Source: Effrenium voratum
Taxonomy: Eukaryota > Sar > Dinophyceae > Suessiales > Symbiodiniaceae
Direction: 5' to 3'
Assembly (NCBI GenBank): GCA_963377175.1
Contig: CAUJNA010001013.1
Span: 636,379-700,378 of the forward strand
DNA: 64,000 bases
In this document: positions 50,524-61,700 of the stretch, in pieces
Position numbering within the stretch: the stretch's first letter is position 1
How the letters are laid out: every line of letters starts with the position of its first letter
The notes under the pieces: generated by a model
Told to the model about the DNA's origin: nothing
The model's input: the letters and a program-made list of their open reading frames with translations, nothing else
Database searches by the model: none
Position numbers and translations under genes: made by a program

Positions 50524-53500
50524 CTACTTCTTAGACTTCCTGCCACTCTTCTTGTCCTTGTTGTCTGGGCTCAAGTTGCGCTTTGAAGGCTTTGGCTCTG
50601 CCTCCTTCTTGCTTTTCTTCTCCTTCTTCTTGCCCTTGTTGTCACTCTTGCTCTCCTTGTCTTTTTTCTCCGGCTCCTTGCTGGTCGGCAGCAATTGCAA
50701 GAGCTTGCTTGGCAAGGCTTCCGTCCCGAAGCCAAAATCAGCTTTGGTTGCCGCAGTGAGTTCTTGCACTTCGTCAAAACTCACAGATTCACCAACGAGA
50801 GCTTGGTGAGTAAACATGATGGTCGTGGCAAGGAGGGAAGCGTCTGCACAGCTGGAAGTGATCTTCGCATTTCCTTGTTCGGCTGCCGTGAGGAGCTTCT
50901 TCAAATCGTCGCACTGCGTCACGTGCTTCGCCAAATCCCCCAACGCACTGCAGGGAGGCTGCAACGCAGATTGCCTGGCGTCTCTGAAACGCTCCAGATC
51001 CTGCTTCACATGTTCCTCTCCCTCCTCTTTGAAGACCCATTCCACTGGCTGCAGCTGCCACTTTTGCACAGCCTCAGTCACAGCCTCATATTTCTGCATA
51101 AAGGCGCTGATCGGTGGCAGGAAGCTCTTTTCTGTGACCTCAATCGCCCTCCCGAGCAGCTTGATGAAGTTTGTCTTGTAGGTCACGCACTGGTCCAAGC
51201 AGCCGTGTAGCACTTCATCGTTCTGCACCTTTTGCATCAGAGCGCTGTTGGTGGCGCTGTGAGCTGATTCGAAGAGAGGCAACTTGGAAATGAAGAAGGC
51301 CAAGTCATCGCCCCCGCTGTCCTGGATGGACTTGATCTCCGTGGGCCAATTGCCTAGACAGCACAGGCGAGCAACCGTGGCCCTGCAAGCTACAAGGCCA
51401 CCCTGAATGATTAGAATTAGAAATTAGAAGTTAGAAGCCTCAGTCGTGAATCTAGTGTCAATCCGTCCAATTGGTTGCAGCTTGTTCCATGAGCTGTTGC
51501 CTGCGCCGCTTGGAAAGCGCAGGGCAAAAAAAAGGTACCGGTACAACCAACAGAAACACCCTGAATCCTGATCATCCTGCCATCATTCATTCATACTGCA
51601 TACTTGCTGTGCAAAATGTTTCCCTAAGACCTAAGATACTAGCAAACAAAATCACAAATAACAAGGCCATCGACCCTGCCCCTCCCTCGCCAACCGCTTG
51701 GTGCAACCGAAGAGCTTGCCAGCTGAAGGGCGTGGGCAATGGGCTGAAGCCTTTTAGGTAGGCAGACCGTCTCGAAGTTGCTGATGTCCCCACAAGCGAT
51801 CATATGCAGCACCTTCGCACTGCACACCAGCTGCACGCGTTCCACCATGGAGACCAAACTGTCACAAGCTGCGGGGAGGGCTGCGAAATCATCCTTGCTC
51901 ACCTTCTCGTCCTGAACCGTGGCGCGAAAGCGCACCAAGGATTTGGAGCCGAGCACATCTAACGTGTACTTGCCCAGCTCCTCAATCGCCCCTGCCAAGT
52001 TGTCACCCTTGGGCTCTGTCAACATTTCTGTGCGGCACACCCAATCCACAATTGTTGCAGCTGCCTGCTGCGTGAGCCGGTCAGACTTCGCAGTGGGCAC
52101 GTGCTGCATGACAAAGCCTGAACACAGGCACGGAGCAACTGCTTGCGTGGGTTCAATGTGGGGATCTGGGCCTGTCTTGCTGCCCCTACTATCCCCCGAT
52201 CAACACCCGTCAAAACCAACAACGAGCATATAAAAACTTGCAGACGGGAGTTCGCCGTGACACTGGGCTTTTGAAGTCCAACGAAACGGGTTTGGAAAGC
52301 ATGCAGCAAGTTGGCGCAAGACACTCTTTGTCAACAATCTGGGCCGAGAGTCAGTTTGCAATCCCAATCTGATAGTTACCAATCAACCTCACTACCAATG
52401 TCACCTGCGCTCAAAACAAGTGCCAAAAGGTGCCAAGCCACACTTCAGCTGAAATGCTTTGTCCATGAGGGAGGCCAAGTCCGGCAGTGGTGCGGGGGCG
52501 ATGTTGCTAAATTCCTCAGCACACTCTGTCAAGGCCTTCGAGTCGTCAAGCCCTTCCAAATGCGCGTCCGCAAGCTGGGTCACCTCGTCCAGAGCCGTGC
52601 TGAAATCCGGGCACACAACTGTGTCCACCCAGCCATGTAGCTTCTCCAGGCATGATATGAGCTCCTGTGCCACCCGCTCTGCTCCTGCAACAGAATGGGC
52701 AGCTTTCAGCTCACCCATGAGGACAGGCAGCTGCTGCAGTGAGGACATCTGCTTCGCAATGGGACAATCTTCAGCCTCCAAGTCGGGGCTCTCCTCTATT
52801 TCGAGCAGTGTGTTGATGCCCTTGATCATGTCCTGCGCCTGCTGCACACTCAGCCCCGCAGACGCCTGTAGCTTTTGCTGCGCCAGCACCTTCTGCCATA
52901 GCGACCTGCGCCAGGTGTCTTGCCGAATTGGGGGGGTGTCTTCACCCATAACAGGCACCCGATCACAACCAAATCACACAGTGTTGCTGACGTAAGTTAT
53001 AGACTATAGACTCGACTCTCTAGACTATGGATTAATATTCCAAGATTCTGGCAAGTCGCAGTGCCACATGTCACGAGGCAAGTCTCGTACAAAGCAAAGT
53101 AAGTTGTTGTTTGGAGGCGTGGAAAAATACACCAACTGTGGTGGAGGATGTCTAGATGTGTCTAGTCTGGCTAGCAAATCAAAGAAATAAAATGACACTG
53201 TGACAATGGGGCTAAGGCTAGGCTAGACATGTCTACTAAAACTGAGAGCAATCATAGGGAGTGCCAACCTGCGCAAACACACTATCTCTCGTTGTTGTTG
53301 TTGTTGTTGTCATGGAGCGATTGGAAGAATCATTACAAATCATTACCATCTTCTTTGCCTCTGATCTGTGATCCAATCTTTATTTAAAACGGTTTAGTCT
53401 AGTGCTCCGCCCTGATCAACTGCATCCTGCTGGCAGGCGCCAAATGTTTGTAACGCGCGCGTCGTGTCAAGTAAATTGGGAGAGCCAAGCGCAGGTTGGG

Positions 53501-56500
53501 AAAGTGCAAGAGTTCCCTGCCTCCACTCTTGGCTTGCAGACATCGGGAGAACCACCCTTTGGCTGAAGGAAGCTTTGGCCACAGAACACAGGTACGCCAC
53601 ATCCACGTCACCATCGCCGCTGCCTAGCTTCTGCACCTCCATGCAAGCAAAAATCCGCTGCGTGTCCTGCATGACTACGCTGGTGTAGCCACTTTGGTTC
53701 TCATGACCATCCAGCCCCACCACTTCCTTGCTAGGAGTAGGCAGCCTTGGAAATGCGGGAGGGAACAACTTCAGACTTCGCAATTCAAGCTTCAATTCCC
53801 GCACACGCTACTACCTGGCCAAGCAAGCATTTTACTGCACACGCACACCTGTGTTAGCTACGCAACTGCCTGGCACAGAAGCTGCCACCCAATTGCCATC
53901 TTCTGCCGTCAGTGTGATACAGCGATTGGTTGATGACCTACTTGAGCAAGGGTTGAACTTTGAACAAATGCCTGCGCACAAAGGGAAGGCTTCTGTCACT
54001 TGTGGCACTTGTCACAAAACAAGGGCTCGCTGGCTGTCTGACAAGTCACCACTTCTTCTGCTCTGCAAAGTCTGCCGAGCGAAGCCTTCTGGGCAGCATC
54101 TTCAACGCCCATGAAACCGTTGAAGGGCTGCGCAGCCGCTCGAAGACGCAGTCAGTGATGCACGAGATCTGCACCCGCAGAAGCATGTTGATGAGGCTCA
54201 CCTTGTGCTGCTGCTGCTCCGGGCTAGTCTGGTCGGGCCAGAGGTCTGCCATGTACTGCAAGTTGAGGATCTTCCTGGCATCACCCTCATCAGAGCGGAC
54301 CTTCTTGAACTCCAAGAAGTTGAAGAGCACGTGCAAGTTCTCCCCATCGGTGGCACTTACCTGAGACGTGCCAGCAAGCTGAAAGCTCTTATCCATGGCC
54401 ACCAAATGTAATGTTGGCTGCCGGCTATTAAGCTCGCATGACCCAATTGCGTCACACAAGGCGTTGCAGGATTCAATCGTGGCTAGCCCTAGCCTCTGCA
54501 CACACGCACTCACACACACACACACACACTTAACTTCACTTAACATGTGTGTTTGCAACTGTTCGCTGGCAAGTTTCCATGGCTGTCAATCAAATTGCCC
54601 CATCAAAGTTCACAAGTGAGGATGGGGCCTCAATCCAAGCTGTCCGTCAGGAGAGGAACAAGGTTGCAAGTCATGGGCTATGGGTCAAGCTGGTAAGCAA
54701 CTAAACAACAAACCAACATTGCACCCACACTAGTTTGAACGCTAGGGGAACTTGCCTCATCAGCCAAACTGCCTCTGCCAGCTTCTTGGCTATGGCCTGC
54801 AACATCTCTGTCAAGGTCTGGTGGTCAACCAAAATGCCGGGGCTGCACCGAAGGAAATTCTCTCGGAGATTGCCTCCACACCGCACATCCTCGGCAAGGT
54901 CGGCAGGGGAGCTTTGGCGAATGACCCGGGAGATCTCCTTAACTGACGCTGCCTCCTGGCACAAGGTGAAGATCTTGGTCTGCATCTCCTCAGCAAGCTT
55001 CTTCGTCTCCTCATCTGCGCGAGGGTTCGACTGCAACCCCTCAAGCTCGTCCACAGTGCTCTGGCCCTTTGCCAACCTCCTGTCCAGCTCCGACGCCCGG
55101 ATGACACTCTTCCACACAACCTTTGGCAAAAAATCGGGCAGGCTAGCAACAGAAAGGATGCAAAGCAGAAGCAGAAAGGATGCAATCGCACAATGGACAT
55201 GACGTGACATGACGCAAAAACACGACACACACACACACACACGCACCATGCACCCACGCACACTCACTCGCAAACACCAACCGACAAAATCTGACAATCG
55301 TAAGGCACGCGCACACACACGCGCACACACACACAAACACACGCGCACACACACACACACATGCGGACGCATGTGCAAAACGAAGCACACATGGCAAAAG
55401 CAAGCATTGAAGATAATCGCACGCGCCCACGCCCGCACACCCAATCGTGCGCGCACACAGTCACACACACACACACATGCACGCTGACAGCACTGAAAAC
55501 GCACAACACGAAGACAGTCAGAAATTGCAATCAAAACACACACACACACAGACAGAGACACAAACAAATAAACAACAAATAACAAAAAAAACAAATATCA
55601 TTAAAATTAATATCATACATTACATGGTACATTATCATACATGAATCTAATCAGCAACCCAAACATCTTGCAACTTGCTTGCCGGGTGACAGAGGCTGTG
55701 AGCTCCTGAAGCAACTCCAGCTGCTTCCTTGCCAAGCACACCGTGTTAGCGCCCGTGTCCTTCTGCTTTCCCTGCTTGCGCTTGGCAGTGGGAAGAGACC
55801 CTGGTGCCGGCAGCTTTTCTTGCTGGCCCTTCGCTTTCTTTTTCGCTGAGGAAAGCTTGCCGGCTGCCTTGCGCTTGCCCTTTTTCTTGCCCTCCTCCGA
55901 GTCAGACCGCATGCCAAATGAGGACTTGGAGGAGTTCCCCGAGCTCTTGCTGCTAGCAGAGCTGCCGCTGTCAGACTCTTCTCCATCAGACCCAACAGCA
56001 GCAGCAACATCCTCCTGGTCAGCACTGTCAAACTCTCGATAGCCCTCCCAAAGACCTTCAAGATCATGGACCCATGGAAGTGATCTTGGACGCCACCAAG
56101 CTCAGTCACACTCACTTGCGCTGGATAAACCCAAGCTGAAGCTTCAAACGAAAAGGGCCAGTGGTCCAGTTTTTTTCATCCTATGTCAATGTCTATTATA
56201 GTCTGTCAGTCTGTCTATAATAGTGGTGTCTGAGTCTCTGAATATAGTTGTCAGTTGAGCTCCGTGTCAAACACCAAAAAAAAGGTCTTCTCGGGAGAAA
56301 CAGCACCGGGACCACTTATCCACCACTGCTACCGCTGCTGGAAGCTGCGCAACCCTCAAAAGAAATTGCTAGACTTGCAGTCGGCCCGGCCTCACCCCTG
56401 TGAGGGGCCCTCGCACCGGTCCTTGGTGTTGACCTTCACGTCCAAGCCGGCTTTGGCCTTGGTAAACGATTCCTTGGCAGCTCCCTTGTCCTCAGCCGTC

Positions 56501-57842
56501 TCTTCCCGGGTGCGCTTTGCTGACTTGCGGTGGCCGACCAGCATGAGGGAGTGGTCATGCACTGGAACAGCTGGCTCGTTAGTGCGTGGGTCCACCACCA
56601 CCTTTAGACCCAGCGTCTCCTTCACAAACCGCTTGCGTTCACTCTGGCTCTTGAACTTGATGCCCTTTTTGTTGTTGGCGGGATCATCACAGAACGTCTT
56701 GAGGCTGACCAATTTGCTCACCTGCCAGTGCCACAATTTCTGCTTGCCTTTCTGCCAGCAAACAAACAAGTGACACAAACAGCAGCCTTGCTTGCTCTTT
56801 CCTTGAAAGCTCATGAGTCATGAGTACCCAGTGTGTCTTGATCAAGGCAACAAGGCAACAAGTGAATCCTCAATGACTCAATGTAGTGAAGCATTGCACG
56901 CCTCTAAAGCGCTTGCCTGGCCTTCTGGCGATTGAATGTGCTGTGTACTGAAACGCCTGGAAAGGTTGAACGTTCCTGGATCCTGAATGTCAACACACTC
57001 CATTCGCGCAGGCCGCCGCTGGGCTGTGTCTTGAGGGCAGTCACTTGTTTCCCCTGTGTCGTCGTGCACAAGTATCCTAGCCTCCCAACCCTAACCCTAC
57101 TAGTCGCTAGCCTTTGCTGTAAACTTGACTGCCCTAATGACAATCGACAATCGTGAATCGTGACAATCTGATAAACAAATAGTCGTTGAACGGCGTGGCT
57201 CAACACGTTTGGGCAATTCGATCGGGCCTCCTGGAAGTCGATGTAGTCTGTCTCACTTTTCTTTACAAGCTCTTTGATGTCCAGCTTTTCGTGCCGAGCT
57301 TTGCGAGATGGAAATAGAGCTTTTTCTTGGACCTTCTCGTGCCTCTTTTCCAGAAACCTGATTGGCAAGTGTGTGGAACACGCGGCGCACGCTCAGATTT
57401 CGCCTAAGATTTCATGTCCAACGCACTGGGCATTTATCTTCTAGTTGGTCTAGGATGGTCTAGGAATCATGCCAACCCCCTCATGCTGCCACCAAATCAC
57501 TTTGTCCGCACAGCCTCATGCTCCTCCATCGAACGCTGGATCTGGTGCAGCGGCACTCCGGGAAAGCTGCCCCTGCAAACGTAGTAGCATCCGGAGCAGT
57601 TGGAGCTCTGCGGCTTGATGCGAGTGACCGTCACCTCCTTCCCCGCCGGCGAATCCTTTGATGCGAGAGTGTGGGTGTCATCTCAACTCCACTTTTTGTC
57701 TACACAACCTACCGACCGTACTACCGAGACGCATGACTGACTTTGAATTTTGCCAAGCATCCATGTCCGCCTCACCAAACGTTTGCCCACATTGCCTGCA
57801 AGCCGAATCTCCGCCATCAGCCCCCGACTCAGCATCCGTCAT
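50524..57842 (-). CDS. Uncharacterised 1,330-residue protein, complete 12-exon gene
   Basis: I do not recognise the family. Exons (minus): 57842-57725, 57681-57501, 57357-57207, 57081-56917, 56751-56396, 56084-55679, 55120-54752, 54378-54053, 53730-53538, 52892-52442, 52117-51720, 51402-50524. They sum to 3,993 nt, open throughout and ending in TAG. Introns 4, 6, 9 and 11 start GCAAGC/GCAAGT; the others start GT; all end AG. Visible features: CRQC at residues 15-18 and CSGCYYVC at 68-75 (possible zinc site), a basic helical segment at about 100-150, an Asp/Glu/Ser stretch then Lys-rich stretch at about 335-420, mostly helical sequence to about 1270, and a Lys-rich tail of some 55 residues that could be a nuclear localisation signal. 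Intron 1 is only 43 nt, and exon 9 is open to a TAA at 53394 if its GC donor is not used; these are the weakest joins. A nuclear role is inference from the tails only. Confidence 0.8.
53285..53310 (+). repeat. GTT microsatellite
   Basis: Seven GTT triplets in intron 9 of the 12-exon gene (AAC on the coding strand). Confidence 0.85.
55205..55600 (-). repeat. CA/TG-rich intron 6 of the 12-exon gene
   Basis: Lies inside the intron 55678-55121. Imperfect CA runs with ACGC insertions give spurious Cys/Val-rich and His/Thr-rich frames on the two strands. Confidence 0.9.
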
Positions 57843-57849
57843 GGGCGCA

Positions 57850-57862
57850 GCTGGCAGGCGCT
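57850..57862 (-). promoter_or_regulatory. Candidate spliced-leader trans-splice acceptor
   Basis: Two AG dinucleotides, in CTTGGCAG and GCCTGCCAG, lie about 19 and 8 nt before the ATG of the 12-exon gene, with no in-frame ATG between. Dinoflagellate mRNAs receive a short spliced leader at such sites. Which AG is used, or whether a 5' non-coding exon exists, cannot be told from the sequence. Confidence 0.3.
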
Positions 57863-58712
<850 letters not shown>

Positions 58713-61700
58713 TTGCGAACTGCCGATGGAAGTGTCAGCCCGCCTGCGAGACGTGTAAAGAACTTGTAGTCCTTCTCTGACCAAACAAAGTCTCGAGGAT
58801 TGAAACCTTGCGCTGCCATGATTGCCTGGCCGCACGTGTGCGCGTTGCCCTTGCCCCTGCCACAATCATTGTTTCAAACTTCTGAAGCACAAGCCCAAGT
58901 TCAGTAGCTCCAGTGGCCCCTGCACTCTGTCAGACGTTGTTGCAGGTGTCTCGAACTTGCAAGGTTTGGCCGCCCGGCCCAACATGTCAGCTTCTGAAGG
59001 CCCTTCCAACAATTGCATGAAAACTAAGACTGAGAAGTTGCAGTGTTTTCCCAATGGAACCTCCGACATCAAGAGCCGAGATCAAGAAACTCCACTTTCC
59101 CAAACAATGGCTTCTCTTGCGACAATGCCAACTGACAACTAGTGTCAGTCAAGTCATCACCACCCTCCCATCCACCTGAGACCCTGCCTGGGCTGGGCAG
59201 AATTCTTGCCGCTCCAGATGCCACAGCTTCATTGAGGTGCTGAACGCCGCTCCGAATCCTTTCTTGTAGACCCCCATGCTGGACCCACTGCCACCTTGGT
59301 TGGTGCAGCATTGCAAATGCTGATAGATAGTGATGATTCACCCAAAAACAAAAGCCACCCAGCAACCCAGTCTCGCAAATATCACCGACTCACAATCAAG
59401 TCTCACTGATGTTGCAAGTGACATCTTAGGCATGCGCGTGCCACATCCACCAGCGCGTCAAGCGGTGAGGGCCCACCCTCCTGAGTACGCAGCACAATCT
59501 GAATGCGTTTGACCCTGGCAGCTTATGGCTAGCCAACTTGATGACTTCACAATGTACCCATCACACCCATCTTAGCACTCACTGACAAGGCGCCTGTTTT
59601 GCAACCTGCAAAGTTATACAGCTGAACAAAATCCTTTGCAGTCTCACGCCGTCACGCCATACCTCCATGTGCCGTTTTCCCAGCTGACACGCAACGCAAA
59701 GACTCCCTTACTAAAAGGAGTTGAAACGAAAGGGGCTCCGCAGACCTGCAAGATGCACTCCTTACAATGGGTTGTCAACAAACTAAACTGTTAAGGAACA
59801 CCGGGCAAACGCAATGGCAGCTTAAGGTCACGCCCGTTTGGGCTTTTCAAATGGGACGCGTCCCGTTTGGGCTTTTAAAAGCCCCCTCCAAAGAATCTGG
59901 GGGCCAATGAGGACCCCCTCCCCCAGACCTTCCTGCGCCAATCACGCAGCCCTCAGTCGGCTTGCTCTTTGAGTTCTTGGCCTCATGTTTGGCTGGTTCA
60001 GGCTTCAAGGAAAAAACTGGTTCAAAGGGCCAAAAGAAGCATTCCCAAATACAGGGGGGAGCTCTTCATTTGGCACCCTCTCTGGGGGGCAGATTTTGAT
60101 CTTCCCGAAGGTCCGTGCAACAGTAGTGGAAGTAGTCGGCACGCAAACGTTGCTAGATACCATTGAAATGAAGATTTCTGATAATGACCCGGGAAGTCAC
60201 CGTTTAAACTCGTGCATGCCGCCATCTAGCCCGCTCGCAAACCAAGACTGACACCATACCACTCTTCAGCTGTTGAACTGTTGAACTGTTGAACCATATG
60301 GACCGCACCCATGCCACACAGCTCAGCAAATCGTATTGGATCTGATCAGAACTAATCATCAAATGATCATCATATGAACCATATGTCATGTGGCCATATG
60401 ATTATCCAAATATCCATTCTTCCAATGTTGGTTCATCATAGGCTAGGCCGGCCGTGTGCATCACATTCTGTGAACCTACTGTAATTAAGTTGCTAGCAAT
60501 GACTCTGACACTCAGAAGCCAAGGCAACGCGCATTCTACTGCACCCTGAAAGGAACAGGCGATTGACACATTGGCGCAATCGTTCGCAGTTACAAGTTAC
60601 AAGTTGCAACTAGCTACCTCACGTGAAAAATGCATGTGACCTGGCCCCTACTCACTACCTGAAAAATGCAAAAGGCAAAAGGGCTGCTTCTCCATGTTTC
60701 TTTTTCAGCTGGCAAGGGTGGATTGACTCAGAAGAAATTTGAGTGTAGCATGGCATACACAGTGTTCTCATCCCTGTCTTCAAGCAGTTGTCACTCGACT
60801 GGCACCACACTCTATCAAACTAAAAATGAAACTGTACTGTCATGATTGAAATTCTCACCGGCATATCAGAGCTACCTGCTGCTATTGCCAGAGCCACAGC
60901 CATTGAGTGTTGTTGGCGCATCCATCCCAGCGTCGTTCTTCTGAGTGAGCCCGATGTATGACAAATACGATCAGATTAGACATTTGCAGACCAAACAAAA
61001 GTTCATAAGATGTACAATGTATACCATATAGTATAGTAAATACCGTAGACCGTACCAATTTACTATAATATACCTCATATAGTAGACTTACACAGTATAA
61101 GCCATAGCTGGCCATAGCTTATAACTTAGACTTACACGTTATAAAGTTATAACTTATAATTTAACTTATAACTTAACAACTAATAACTACTATTAATAAT
61201 AATAACTCTTACAACTTACAACTGCACATGGCACTCATAGAACACACGCTACATAATGTACGATATTCCTAGGCTGAAGGCACTATATAGTGAACCCTAC
61301 GCAGGCATGTTGCTGAACGGTTCAGAACGGTTCAGTGGAAATCCCCTGAACGGTTCAGAACGGTTCAGTGAAAACCCACTGAACGGTTCAGAACGGTTCA
61401 GTGGACATGGAGATCCCTGAACGGTTCAGAACGGTTCAGAACGGTTCAGAACTATCATGGTTTTTTGCCCCGATTTCCACTGAACGGTTCAGAACGGTTC
61501 AGTGGAGATCCACTGAACGGTTCAGAACGGTTCAGTGGGAAGCTGACTTGAGCATGTCATCTGTTCTAGCATGTTGTGTGAGATGAAACAAAATCGAAAC
61601 AAAATCAAACTGATAACTTAAATAAAACATACTTGATTTAACTTATACTTTTACACAAGTTCACAAACAACTAACAACAAACAAACTAAGCGAGTCTAGT

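Noticed and set aside
53394..53537. Gene end at the TAA at 53394
   Set aside because: The frame is open to it, but using the GCAAGC donor at 53537 restores phase with the following exons, which share the style of the rest of the gene. It remains an alternative.
57087..57105. CCCTAACCCTA telomere-like words
   Set aside because: Only two units next to an exon; far too short to mark a telomere or internal telomeric array.
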